Origin: Clostridium aciditolerans
GTDB lineage: Bacteria > Bacillota > Clostridia > Clostridiales > Clostridiaceae
Length of the DNA stretch: 64,000 nt
Reading direction: 5' to 3'
Assembly (NCBI RefSeq): GCF_016316925.1
Contig: NZ_JAEEGB010000008.1
Span: 1-64,000 of the forward strand
Position 1 is the first letter of the stretch; every line of letters begins with the position of its first letter. The translations under genes and the position numbers were made by a program. Shown piece by piece: positions 33,674 to 42,181 of this stretch. The notes below the pieces were generated by a model. That model was not told where the DNA came from. It saw only the letters and a list, made by a program, of their open reading frames with translations, and did not search any database.

Positions 33674-34048
33674 TTAAGCCTTATCATCCACAAATACACC
33701 TGCTAATTCGCAAAGTTTATTTACCATGTCAATTATCTTCTTTGGTGGAACTTCCTTTATAACTTTTTTAGTATCATTATCGATAATTTTGATGGTTATA
33801 TCTCTACGCTTCCCGTACACCTCATATTCAACATGAGTAGCCTTGTCTTCAAAAAGCTTATTTAATTTATCTACAGCTTTTTCTATATCCTTCACGCTTA
33901 CTTTTTTCACTTCACTATTACTATTATTCTCAATATTTTTAGAATCAGTATTTTGCTGATGATTGTTTATATTTTGTATAGTGTCTACTGATCCGTAATT
34001 AAAATCTAAAGATGTTTGTCCTCCCTGACTAACATTTTTAACTTCCAT
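33674..34048 (-). CDS. flaG: FlaG-family flagellar protein
   Basis: 124 residues from the ATG at 34048 (AAGGAG eight bases upstream); the GTG three codons earlier is less likely. The C-terminal half LNKLFEDKATHVEYEVYGKRRDITIKIID ... VIKEVPPKKIIDMVNKL is, piece by piece, the FlaG domain signature (IxxxTxxVIRxIPPE). FlaG influences filament length in other bacteria. The N-terminus is Asn/Ser-rich and poorly conserved. Position before fliS and fliD is typical. Confidence 0.85.
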   Translation of the reverse strand: MEVKNVSQGGQTSLDFNYGSVDTIQNINNHQQNTDSKNIENNSNSEVKKVSVKDIEKAVDKLNKLFEDKATHVEYEVYGKRRDITIKIIDNDTKKVIKEVPPKKIIDMVNKLCELAGVFVDDKA

Positions 34049-34143
34049 GCTATACACTCCTTATAAAAATCTTTAAATTTTGATTGTATTAATAACATTA
34101 GAAAGCATTTTTCCAAAGCTTACAGTAAAAAAAAGCAACTTAT

Positions 34144-34359
34144 CTATTTTTTTATGTTCTTTAAAACACTCATATCCGCAGCTGCTGCATTTTTATTTTC
34201 TTCTTCTACTTCTTTATACAACTCTTTTCTTAAAATCGTTACAGATTTAGGTGCAGATATAGAAAGTTTTACAGAACCATCATCTACTTTTACTACAGTT
34301 ATTTCTATGTCTTCGCCTATAAGCAGTGACTCGCCTTTTTTTCTGCTAATTACTAACAT
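34144..34359 (-). CDS. csrA: Carbon storage / flagellin translation regulator CsrA
   Basis: 71 residues. [20 protein letters not shown] and [19 protein letters not shown] are the CsrA core; residues Leu4 and Arg44-type RNA contacts fall in the expected strands. The dimer binds GGA hairpins in mRNA leaders, chiefly that of flagellin, and represses translation. Here it has an extended, Ala/Asn-rich C-terminal tail compared with enterobacterial CsrA. It follows fliW, its protein antagonist. The start has AAGGAGATG upstream. Confidence 0.95.
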   Translation of the reverse strand: MLVISRKKGESLLIGEDIEITVVKVDDGSVKLSISAPKSVTILRKELYKEVEEENKNAAAADMSVLKNIKK

Positions 34360-34411
34360 TTTATCATCTCCTTAGCAGGTCTAACGTCTCTAATATATAA
34401 TTACTAAATAA

Positions 34412-34837
34412 TTATGCGCCAAATAGTGGATGTCTAATAGCATAATTAGGGTTATCTAGTATTATTTGTTCCCCTAATTTCTTGTTTATATTAATTACAA
34501 TTGGAGCTTTTAAATTTATTGTTATATCTTCAATTTTTGAATTTAATGTTACAGTGTTTAAAACAAGTACTTCTTCATGGCCTTCCACTTCAAGTTCTTT
34601 CATTTTTCCCTTATTTAAATCAAATTCGTAATTCTTGATGAAAATGAAGGGTGAAACTACTACAATGCCTGCTTCCTCGTCTTCTATAGAATGGAGTATG
34701 CTAAACACTTCATTTTCTTCTGCTGGAAATAAAATAAACTTTTTTAATTTTTCAAAACCCGGAATTCCTTTTTCAAATTTTATTATGTCTTTTTCTTCAT
34801 ATTCCTTTACACCATGACACTTTGTATTTAATTTCAT
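34412..34837 (-). CDS. fliW: Flagellar assembly factor FliW
   Basis: 141 residues from the ATG at 34837, with AAGGGG nine bases upstream. IIKFEKGIPGFEKLKKFILFP and the FILVVSPF-like strand (VVVSPFIFI) are FliW signatures. FliW binds CsrA and releases flagellin mRNA when free flagellin is scarce. With csrA and the GGA hairpin before flagellin 2, the complete FliW-CsrA-Hag switch is present in this window. Confidence 0.93.
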   Translation of the reverse strand: MKLNTKCHGVKEYEEKDIIKFEKGIPGFEKLKKFILFPAEENEVFSILHSIEDEEAGIVVVSPFIFIKNYEFDLNKGKMKELEVEGHEEVLVLNTVTLNSKIEDITINLKAPIVININKKLGEQIILDNPNYAIRHPLFGA

Positions 34838-34856
34838 ACTTAACAACCCCTTTTTT

Positions 34857-34922
34857 CAGTGGACAGTTGACAATTGAGAGTTGACAGTGAAAAATAAACC
34901 ATTAGCTCTCCACTATCCTTCT
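34857..34922. repeat. Inverted-repeat element, copy 5 (short)
   Basis: CAGTGGACAGTTGACAATTGAGAGTTGACAGTGA at the left and CTCTCCACTATCC at the right. Most of the core is missing. It lies between flgL and fliW. Confidence 0.6.
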
Positions 34923-34928
34923 ATTTGC

Positions 34929-36269
34929 CTATCTCATATAGTCCATAAGTGTCGGTTGAAGCACTTTAGCGCTAGTTTGTAATGACGCTAAGTATACCGT
35001 CTGCATAACTGCAAATTCCATAGTTTTTTCAGTTATATCTATATCTTCAGTCTTTGAAAGTATATCTGTCATATCGTAATTTGACTGTTCGTTTTGATCT
35101 TTAGCACTATCCATTCTGTTTTGCATAGCACCAACCTCTGAACGAACTTTTAATATTTGTGACATTGCATCGTCTATGTCTTTTAAATCCTGATTGGTTA
35201 GGTTTTTTACAGCATCTGGATCACTTGCACTACCAGTATCATCTTTGCCATCTAGATGGTTTACTATTCTTTGAAGAAGATTTCTTATATCATCTTCACT
35301 TCCGTCTTTCTTTTTATAGCTTATAACGCTCTCTGCGGAAACATTATACTTTACTAGTACCCCTTGGGAAATTTCTGTTTGTCTGTCTGCTTTTATCGCT
35401 CCCAATTGAATTGCATCCTGTGAGGTTGGGTCAGTACTATTAGGGTCTAATTCTGTTCCATCTGCTTTTAGGTATACAAGCTTTGTATTACCTGAGGATT
35501 CACAATCAAAGGTATAGGTGCTTCTCTGTGTAGGATCCGCAGCATCAGTCTTGTTTCCCATATCAGGTGATATTGTAAAAGTTAATCCATTTCCTATATC
35601 AAAGGTACCATCGCTTTTAGCACTCGGTGTAGATGCTAGTTTATAAGTAGTTCCACCATCTGTGCTTTTTAAAACATTTATCTTTGTAATCTTTGGTGGA
35701 GTAGACGTATCTACAGCTGCTGCTTCTATTTTAAAAGTTACTTTTCCAGAACCATAAAAAGTTCCAGATACACTAGCGTCACCGCCGGTAGTAACCTTTG
35801 TTACTGAACCAACTTTAGAATCTGTTATAGCATCTACAGGCTTTGTTGTAGCTCTTGTACCGCCAAAAATATATTCACCGTCAAAGCTTGTATTTAATAT
35901 TTGAGAAATTTGTCCTACTCTTTGGTTTATTTCATCTTTTATCTTAGCTCTTTCTTCTGAACCATAGGCTGCATTTCCTGCTGAAACTAATTTTTCTCTT
36001 ATTGACTGAAATACATTCCCTAACTGTCCCAATGATGTATCCGTAGTATCCATCCAATTTATTGTATTAGTTATATTTTTATTATATTGCTTATTTGCAC
36101 CTATTGACGTATGCATCTGCATTGACCTTGATACATTAAAAGGATCATCGGAAGGTTTTGAAAAGTTCTTTCCTGACGTCATTTGCTTCTGAAGAGTTTG
36201 TAAGTTATTTAGATTTCTATTCATATCACTCAAGAAATTATTTGATAGCATTTTATTTGTTACACGCAA
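34929..36269 (-). CDS. flgL: Hook-filament junction protein FlgL
   Basis: 446 residues. The flagellin-like N-terminus RVTNKMLSNNFLSDMNRNLNNL ... SGKNFSKPSDDPFNVSRSM is intact piecewise, as is the C-terminus ILSKTEDIDITEKTMEFAVM ... SAKVLQPTLMDYM. The centre (about 150-320) is a Thr/Ser/Asp-rich variable domain that makes it longer than many FlgL proteins. The start is TTG with GAGGTG upstream. It follows flgK by 14 bp and is certainly cotranscribed. It joins hook to filament. Confidence 0.93.
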   Translation of the reverse strand: MRVTNKMLSNNFLSDMNRNLNNLQTLQKQMTSGKNFSKPSDDPFNVSRSMQMHTSIGANKQYNKNITNTINWMDTTDTSLGQLGNVFQSIREKLVSAGNAAYGSEERAKIKDEINQRVGQISQILNTSFDGEYIFGGTRATTKPVDAITDSKVGSVTKVTTGGDASVSGTFYGSGKVTFKIEAAAVDTSTPPKITKINVLKSTDGGTTYKLASTPSAKSDGTFDIGNGLTFTISPDMGNKTDAADPTQRSTYTFDCESSGNTKLVYLKADGTELDPNSTDPTSQDAIQLGAIKADRQTEISQGVLVKYNVSAESVISYKKKDGSEDDIRNLLQRIVNHLDGKDDTGSASDPDAVKNLTNQDLKDIDDAMSQILKVRSEVGAMQNRMDSAKDQNEQSNYDMTDILSKTEDIDITEKTMEFAVMQTVYLASLQTSAKVLQPTLMDYMR

Positions 36270-36283
36270 CTTTTATCACCTCT

Positions 36284-38218
36284 TTATCTTCTAAGTCCAT
36301 TTACAACTACATCAAGTAACTGATCTACTGTTGATATAATCTTTGCATTTGCTTGATAGCAGTGCTGAAACTGAACAAGGTTTGCCATTTCTTCATCAAG
36401 AGATACTCCTGATATAGAGTCTCTTGATTCTTGAAAGCCTGCCAGCATTTTAGCTTGATTTGTTACCATTCTTCTGGCTTCTTGTTCTTGAATACCAAGT
36501 CTATTTACCGTATCTTTAAAATAACTATCTAGTGTCATGCCGCCAGTAGCATTTGTTATTACAGATATATTTAACTTTGAATCAGTCTTAAAACTATCTT
36601 TCAAAAAATCCTTTCTTGTAGATTCAGAACTTATATCTTGTATTTTCATCAAACTATCTCTAAGCATTTCAACAGCTAAAGCTCTTGTTCCATCACTTTC
36701 TCCTATTGGGTTACCACTAGCATCGTATTGTGCTGCAGATTTTATTAGCATAGGATTTTTTAATATTGCACCATTTACTGTAATATTTGCAGCAGTAATC
36801 TCTTTTTCCGCAGCAGTTATTCCCGCAACATCTCCAGTATAAACTCCTTTTTTTGCAGCATCTGCATTTACAAAGAAGTTATTTATATCTGTATCACTAT
36901 CTTTTGATGGATCTAATCCTTGGCTCATTATAGCATTTACAGAGAGCGCTAATGCTTTTGCGAATTTATTTAGTTGACCTTCATAGGTATCTATATCTTT
37001 CTGAACTGACATATACCCTTTCAATTCACCGGATGGAGCCTTAAATAATGCTAAATTTTCAAAATCCACTTCTAGAGGCGTATCTGACTTAGCTAAGTTA
37101 TCTCCATCTTTAGTACTAGTTACTTTACCGTTTCCATCAACCTTTAATGCCACTCCATTGTTGTTAGCCCAAAGAACTCTACATTCACTTAGCTGCTTAA
37201 ACTTGTCTTCGGCGCTTACATAGTTTGGATCTCCCTTAGTACCTGTATCCGCAATATTAACTTTTACTGTTACTTTATTGGCATCTGTAGTTTTATCACC
37301 ATTTTTATAATAGGTAACTGTATAACTTCCAGCACCATCAAACTTTTCCTCTGACGATCCATCTTTAACAATACTATCTATATATGAGAATCTGCAAGTG
37401 TCCTCAGGCTTAATAGCTTGCACTAAGTTTAACGGTGTTTTACCATCAGCTGCCATAGGTGGCATTCCGTTGTCTCCTGCATCAGCATACTTGGATTCAT
37501 TAGATGTAGTTACATCATAAGCATCAAAAGCTCTTTTATCTATCTTAATGCCAAACTTAGAACTTAATTGGTCTAATAAAAGATCTCTTCTATCCATTAA
37601 ATCATTTGGGTTATTTCCTGCTACCTTAACTTGCGCTATTTGCTGATTAATTTGATTTACCTGTGTTATTATACTATTTATATCAAATACAGTGTCCTTT
37701 ATAACTGTTTGAGTATTTTTTTTAAGGCTTTCAAGCTCTGTATAGCTATGATTTAACTCATTAGCAAGGGCTAGTGATTGCTGTGCTACTATAGACTTTG
37801 CATTAGATTTACTTGCAGAAGTTGCTAAGGTGTTCCATGAATCAAAAAACTTACCAATCAAACTAGATATACCTGTGTCTGTAGGCTCATTCATTATATT
37901 TTCTATTTCACTTAAGAACTTGTCTCTACCTGTAAATTGACCATTTATCCCCATTTCTACTCTTACTTGATAGTCAAGAAAGCTGTTTCTTATTCTATCA
38001 ATAGATGCAACGTCAACACCTGTACCCATTTGCCCTGGCCCTACTGCATTATTTAAACTAGGCATAGGAAAAGGCCTAGAGGTTTGAAAAGTAGCCCTTT
38101 GCCTTGAGTATCCTTCTGTATTAGCATTTGCTATATTGTGAGAGGTTGTGTCTATTGCTTTTTGTTGAGCAAACAACCCTCTAGTTGATATATTAAAAGT
38201 CCCAAATAAACCGGACAT
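36284..38218 (-). CDS. flgK: Hook-associated protein FlgK
   Basis: 644 residues. The N-terminus FGTFNISTRGLFAQQKAIDT ... NIANANTEGYSRQRA is the rod/hook family signature, and the C-terminus SLDEEMANLVQFQHCYQANA closes the D0 helix pair. Coiled segments at about 150-210 and a variable centre lie between. FlgK is the first junction protein between hook and filament. It is flanked by flgN (its chaperone) and flgL in the standard order. Confidence 0.95.
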   Translation of the reverse strand: MSGLFGTFNISTRGLFAQQKAIDTTSHNIANANTEGYSRQRATFQTSRPFPMPSLNNAVGPGQMGTGVDVASIDRIRNSFLDYQVRVEMGINGQFTGRDKFLSEIENIMNEPTDTGISSLIGKFFDSWNTLATSASKSNAKSIVAQQSLALANELNHSYTELESLKKNTQTVIKDTVFDINSIITQVNQINQQIAQVKVAGNNPNDLMDRRDLLLDQLSSKFGIKIDKRAFDAYDVTTSNESKYADAGDNGMPPMAADGKTPLNLVQAIKPEDTCRFSYIDSIVKDGSSEEKFDGAGSYTVTYYKNGDKTTDANKVTVKVNIADTGTKGDPNYVSAEDKFKQLSECRVLWANNNGVALKVDGNGKVTSTKDGDNLAKSDTPLEVDFENLALFKAPSGELKGYMSVQKDIDTYEGQLNKFAKALALSVNAIMSQGLDPSKDSDTDINNFFVNADAAKKGVYTGDVAGITAAEKEITAANITVNGAILKNPMLIKSAAQYDASGNPIGESDGTRALAVEMLRDSLMKIQDISSESTRKDFLKDSFKTDSKLNISVITNATGGMTLDSYFKDTVNRLGIQEQEARRMVTNQAKMLAGFQESRDSISGVSLDEEMANLVQFQHCYQANAKIISTVDQLLDVVVNGLRR

Positions 38219-38292
38219 TCTATCACTCCTCGTATTTTTGTTTCAAAGTATATATGTTATAGGATTTTAAGCTAGAAAGTTCACTTTCTAGC

Positions 38293-38700
38293 TTACCTAC
38301 GTTTTCCATAAGAATTATAGGTCTTCGGACCTTTATCAGGGCTTAAGACATTTAACATCTGCGTTGTAAATCCTAACCCCTGTCTTATCAGCATGTCATT
38401 TGTTTCTTTTTGAAGCTGTATTTCCTCTAAAAGTTTTACTATATTTCTGTAGTTATTCTCTAACTCTTCATCCTTTACTTGCTCTATGATTTTGCTCATA
38501 GCTTCACCGTCAGTCAACTTCCTTCTTTCCATCTCTAAGTGAGCTACTTCTACACTGCACTCATGAAGCTTATGTGATACCTTATCTAAGGAAAATACAT
38601 CTCTTTTTGTAAGGTATTCAAACTGCTCATCTAATACTTCAAGCAATACTTTTAACGCTTTATGCTCTTCCAATATTATTTTGTTTAACTCAGCAGTCAT
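38293..38700 (-). CDS. flgN: FlgN-family export chaperone
   Basis: 135 residues from the ATG at 38700, which has GGAGGTG upstream. The longer reading frame only translates a repeat element. The all-helical sequence LNKIILEEHKALKVLLEVLDEQ with a C-terminal NVLSPDKGPKTYNSYGKR fits FlgN, chaperone for FlgK and FlgL, and the gene sits directly before flgK. Confidence 0.85.
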   Translation of the reverse strand: MTAELNKIILEEHKALKVLLEVLDEQFEYLTKRDVFSLDKVSHKLHECSVEVAHLEMERRKLTDGEAMSKIIEQVKDEELENNYRNIVKLLEEIQLQKETNDMLIRQGLGFTTQMLNVLSPDKGPKTYNSYGKRR

Positions 38701-38722
38701 TCTACACCTCCGACTCTTTTTT

Positions 38723-38850
38723 AGTTGACAGTTGACAACGGACAGTGGACAGTTAAGGTTGATTTTCTTACGCCTAGCTTCAAAAAATCTATAATTCAAA
38801 GATTTTTCGTGAAAAATCATCCTTCACTCTCAATTCTCCACTCTCAACTT
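38723..38850. repeat. Inverted-repeat element, copy 6 (TTGACAG subfamily)
   Basis: AGTTGACAGTTGACAACGGACAGTGGACAG at the left is mirrored by TCCTTCACTCTCAATTCTCCACTC at the right. The inner hairpin AAAGATTTTTCGTGAAAAATC is kept. It lies between flgM and flgN, 22 bp before the flgN start. Confidence 0.8.
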
Positions 38851-38887
38851 ATGTTATTTGTGCTCTCAGTTATCCACTCTATATAAT

Positions 38888-39157
38888 CTACTTCTTCTTC
38901 ATTTCCTCAATAATTTTTGCTGCTACAAGTTTTGAATCTCTTTTGTAAGTACCGCTTGTTATTTCGTTTTTTATCTTTTCTATTTTTTCCTTTGAATTTA
39001 CCAAGTTACCATCTGGTGAATATGTGCTTAGACTCTTGCCTAAAGATGATATCTGTATTGAATCACTTTTCTTCACCTTATCTGTTTTCTCCACGCTCTG
39101 CTTTGCATTTGAGTAAAGCTTTATCATTTTACTTGGATCAACTCCATTGATCTTCAT
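38888..39157 (-). CDS. flgM: Anti-sigma-28 factor FlgM
   Basis: 89 residues. MKINGVDPSKMIKLYSNAK, a Ser/Lys linker with DSIQISSLGKSL, and the C-terminal VNSKEKIEKIKNEITSGTYK motif are typical FlgM. It binds SigD and is exported when the hook is complete, releasing the late flagellar genes. The start has AGGAGTG upstream, and a SigD promoter lies about 55 bp upstream of it, giving feedback control. Confidence 0.93.
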   Translation of the reverse strand: MKINGVDPSKMIKLYSNAKQSVEKTDKVKKSDSIQISSLGKSLSTYSPDGNLVNSKEKIEKIKNEITSGTYKRDSKLVAAKIIEEMKKK

Positions 39158-39211
39158 ATCAATACACTCCTAACGTATTTTGAACAACTTATAATCTTCT
39201 TATTATTAATA

Positions 39212-39238
39212 TTATCGAATATATATATATAATATTTA
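39212..39238 (-). promoter_or_regulatory. SigD (sigma-28) promoter of flgM
   Basis: On the minus strand TAAA (39235-39238), 15 nt, then TTCGATAA. Spacing is exact; two -10 positions differ from consensus. It would drive flgM-flgN-flgK-flgL and perhaps fliW-csrA. Confidence 0.7.
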
Positions 39239-39337
39239 TACTTTAAAAACAAAAGAAAATAGGCTATTTTGGGGTCAAAATGCCTGATTTTTGCCTATTT
39301 TAATATCTGCATTAGTTTGATTAAAATAAATTTTAAT

Positions 39338-39885
39338 AAGTTGACAATTGACAGTGGACAGTAGACAGTGAAGGAGGATTTTTCGACCTTACACTACGAA
39401 AAATCTTTAATCTGTTTAACTTGACACTTAACAGTTTTAACTATAGCTGATAGCATTCTATTCAGTTCTATGCATTGGGACATTAAGTCTCTATATAGTT
39501 TTTCATCTAAATAATCTATGGATTTTAATAAATCTAACCAATACTCAACTTCTGATGCCTCTTTTAACGCTATATTCATCTTAGATAAAAAATCCGGCTT
39601 ACTTTGAGCATCTAAAGCCTCTTTTATATTAGCGCCTACACTGGTACCACACCTTAACAATTGTTTAGATAAAATATACTCTTTTTTATCTTTCAATAAT
39701 GTCTTATAAAAGTTAACTATATCTATAGAAAAATGAAAAGCCTTTTTATAAACTAAACTTTCACTCAATAATTTGACCTCATCAATATATTAATAAATAT
39801 TAATTTTTTATAATTTAAAGATTTTTCGACTAAGAGGAGAAAAATCTTCCTTCACTTTCAATTGTCCACTGTCAAATCTCAACTT
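39338..39885. mobile_element. Full-length inverted-repeat element with a four-helix-bundle gene (copy 7)
   Basis: The terminal arms AAGTTGACAATTGACAGTGG and (right) CAATTGTCCACTGTC..CTCAACTT are inverted repeats about 40 bp long. Inside each arm is a hairpin with GATTTTTC/GAAAAATC. Between the hairpins lies exactly one gene, 39394-39768, with its ribosome binding site. All other copies in the window have the arms but no gene. The element is 548 bp, inserted between flgM and fliY. The layout recalls intervening sequences of 23S rRNA, where stem-forming arms enclose an S23 gene, but here it is in intergenic DNA. Confidence 0.75.
39394..39768 (-). CDS. Four-helix-bundle protein (S23/IVS, Avd-like family)
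   Basis: 124 residues. The hallmark of the family is QLLRCGTSVGANIKEALDA (residues about 41-59), followed by LSKMNIALKEASEVEYWLDL. The protein should fold into four helices and form a pentamer-like barrel, as in proteins encoded by 23S rRNA intervening sequences and in Avd, the nucleic-acid-binding partner of diversity-generating retroelements. The start is TTG with GAGG at a spacing of 8. The C-terminal codons Lys-Asp-Phe-Ser and the stop are part of the flanking repeat. No reverse transcriptase or rRNA is near. The role is unknown; nucleic-acid binding is inferred from relatives. Confidence 0.82.
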   Translation of the reverse strand: MSESLVYKKAFHFSIDIVNFYKTLLKDKKEYILSKQLLRCGTSVGANIKEALDAQSKPDFLSKMNIALKEASEVEYWLDLLKSIDYLDEKLYRDLMSQCIELNRMLSAIVKTVKCQVKQIKDFS

Positions 39886-39943
39886 AATAATAATTCTCCC
39901 CATAACATTGCTATTTAAACTTAAACCCAGTTTATGCCAAGTA

Positions 39944-39970
39944 AAAAACAGCCCAGTTTAAGGCTGTTTT
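39944..39970 (-). terminator. Terminator of the chemotaxis/C-ring operon
   Basis: The stem AAAACAGCC / GGCTGTTTT is followed on the minus strand by TTTTTTAC. It overlaps the fliY stop. Confidence 0.8.
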
Positions 39971-41159
39971 ATCTTCCTAATGATTTAATTCTGTCTTCAC
40001 TACTTACTATGCTCGTAATTCTTACACCAAAATTTTCATCAACTACTACAACTTCACCGTAAGCAACTTTTTTGCCATTTACAAGTATTTCCACAGGCTC
40101 TTCTGCTAATTTGTCAAGCTCTATAAGAGACCCTGTGCCAAGATTTAATATATCCTTTATATTCTTTTTTGTACGTCCAAGAACAACAGATATTTCAAGA
40201 GGTACATCTAATATTAAATCTATATTTTTAGGCATACCTGCATTTGCTGGTGCCTGTGCTAGAGGCTGAAATGTTGCTTTGTGTACTTCCACAGCAGGCT
40301 GCTTAGGTACATCTGCAGGTTTTTCATATATATCGTAGGACCCATCATATGCCGCTTGAGGTTCAGGCTGCATATACTGTATCTCTGGTTCAGAATGCTG
40401 AGGTTTAGATTGTGCACTTTGCGGCTGAGCAACATTTTGTTGTCCAGATTGCTGCATTGTAGTTTGTGCCTCAGGTTCTTCCTGTCCCATCATTATTGAA
40501 ACTATTTTTTTTGCCGTAGCTACTGGCAACAACTGCATTATATGACTATCTACAAGATCGCCTATAGTTAGAGAAAATGATACTTTCACAATTACTTCAT
40601 CTTCTGAAATATTCTGCGATAAAGGAGAAGTTAAATCATTCCAAATTGTTGATAATGGTGGTGATATATTTACCTCTCTCATGAACATAGTTGCCATAGA
40701 TGTAGCTGCTGATCCTATCATCTGATTCATTGCTTCAGATACTGCACTCAATTCTATCTCTGAAAGATCTGATATACCATCAGAAATTATTCCATCTCCA
40801 CCCATCATTAGATTGGCAATGACAGCAGCATCAATTAACCTCATTACAAGAAGATTTTCTCCAACTATACCACTAGTGTATTTGACCTCTAAAGCAATAT
40901 TAGGAACTTCAAATCCATCCTTTAAATCCTTTAATCTTGTTAAAGTTACTACTGGTGTAGTTATATTAACCTGTTGACCTATAATTGTAGAAAGTGCAGT
41001 GGAGGCTGATCCCATAGATATATTTCCTATCTCTCCAAGCAAATCCTTCTCCACGTCCGATAGTTCAGGCATTGACTGCTCTTCTGATGGGCTGGATTGC
41101 GTATCTCCTCCATTTAAAAGTGCATCTATTTCTTCCTGTGAAAGAAACCCATTACCCAT
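39969..41159 (-). CDS. fliY: Flagellar switch phosphatase FliY
   Basis: 396 residues from the ATG at 41159, which overlaps the fliM stop. It has the N-terminal GFLSQEEIDALLNGG peptide for CheY-P binding, then a CheC-like phosphatase domain (about 35-225) with two ELSDVEKDLLGEIGNISMGS / LSAVSEAMNQMIGSAATS active-site helices. A Gln/Pro/Ala-rich linker (about 228-300) and a C-terminal FliN/SpoA domain (LDVPLEISVVLGRTKK, VNGKKVAYGEVVVVDENFGV) follow. It sits in the C-ring and dephosphorylates CheY-P. Longer than FliN, as in Bacillus and clostridia. Confidence 0.93.
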   Translation of the reverse strand: MGNGFLSQEEIDALLNGGDTQSSPSEEQSMPELSDVEKDLLGEIGNISMGSASTALSTIIGQQVNITTPVVTLTRLKDLKDGFEVPNIALEVKYTSGIVGENLLVMRLIDAAVIANLMMGGDGIISDGISDLSEIELSAVSEAMNQMIGSAATSMATMFMREVNISPPLSTIWNDLTSPLSQNISEDEVIVKVSFSLTIGDLVDSHIMQLLPVATAKKIVSIMMGQEEPEAQTTMQQSGQQNVAQPQSAQSKPQHSEPEIQYMQPEPQAAYDGSYDIYEKPADVPKQPAVEVHKATFQPLAQAPANAGMPKNIDLILDVPLEISVVLGRTKKNIKDILNLGTGSLIELDKLAEEPVEILVNGKKVAYGEVVVVDENFGVRITSIVSSEDRIKSLGR

Positions 41160-42147
41160 AATTTTCCACATCCTTATCTATAATATCTAGTATCTGAACA
41201 CCCATATTTTTGCCCAATATTCCTGGCTTTCCGTAGTAATATGGTTCATCTTCCACCACTAATTTAATAGGACTGCTAGTTTTTTCATTAAGCGTTACTA
41301 CATCACCTACACCAAGCCTTAAGAATTCATTTACAGTAATTTGCGCCGTTCCAAGAACAGCAGTTAATTTTATATTGACTATATTAAGTCTTTCTCTTAA
41401 TTTCTCTCTTGATTCCTGCAGTACATCTTCATCACTTTCTTGGAACCAGTATTGAACAACTAATTTATCCAGCACTTTTTCAATGCTTAAATATGGTATA
41501 CAAATGTTTATAAAAGTACTACTCTTGCCCATTTCAACTGAGAAAGTAATTAATGCTACCGGCTCATTTGGTGCTAAAGTTTGGTTAAGAGCAGGATTTG
41601 TTTCAAGCCCTTCTATTTCCGGATGAACTTCTAGTACATCCTCCCAGGCAAGCCTTAGATTAGATATGAGTCCTGCATTTACAACCTTTATAATATTTTT
41701 GTCAATATCCGTAAAATCCCTATTTTTGAACTTTCCAATTCCATTTCCTCCAAGCAGTACATCTATTACTTGAAATACAAATTGAGGGTTTGTTTCAAAT
41801 AATACAGATCCATTTAAAGGAGGCATTTTAAATACTGTCAATATAGTTGGATTTGGTACTGAATGAATAAATTCTTCATAGGTTATTTGCTGTACAGACT
41901 CTATCTTTACTTTTACATTATTTCTAACTTGGGCAGTTAAATAGTTTGAAATTATTCTAGCGTAGTTGTCATGAATAAGTTCTAAAGTCCTTATATGATC
42001 CTTGGAAAACTTTTGAGGACTTCTAAAATCATATGGTTTTACTTTCTGCTTGTCTTCTTCTTTGGGCATTTCATCTGGAGAAAGCTCTCCAGCTGATAAG
42101 GCAGCTAAAAGGGCATCAATCTCACTCTGTGACAATACGTCTGCCAT
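41152..42147 (-). CDS. fliM: Flagellar motor switch protein FliM
   Basis: 331 residues. The N-terminal LSQSEIDALLAALSAGE binds CheY-P; the middle domain has DFRSPQKFSKDHIRTLELIH and FETNPQFVFQVIDVLLGG; the C-terminal SpoA domain has LGTAQITVNEFLRLGVGDVV. It is a C-ring component controlling rotation sense. It overlaps fliY by 8 bp (ATGGGTAA), so the two are coupled. Confidence 0.96.
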   Translation of the reverse strand: MADVLSQSEIDALLAALSAGELSPDEMPKEEDKQKVKPYDFRSPQKFSKDHIRTLELIHDNYARIISNYLTAQVRNNVKVKIESVQQITYEEFIHSVPNPTILTVFKMPPLNGSVLFETNPQFVFQVIDVLLGGNGIGKFKNRDFTDIDKNIIKVVNAGLISNLRLAWEDVLEVHPEIEGLETNPALNQTLAPNEPVALITFSVEMGKSSTFINICIPYLSIEKVLDKLVVQYWFQESDEDVLQESREKLRERLNIVNIKLTAVLGTAQITVNEFLRLGVGDVVTLNEKTSSPIKLVVEDEPYYYGKPGILGKNMGVQILDIIDKDVENYG

Positions 42148-42181
42148 AGTTTCCCCTCATTTCTAAATGTTAGTGCAAATT

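Noticed and set aside
38293-38820. Longer FlgN reading frame starting inside the repeat
   Set aside because: The extra 40 codons translate repeat copy 6; the ATG at 38700 has a strong ribosome binding site.
39338-39885. Diversity-generating retroelement
   Set aside because: An Avd-like fold is present, but there is no reverse transcriptase and no template/variable repeat pair in the window.
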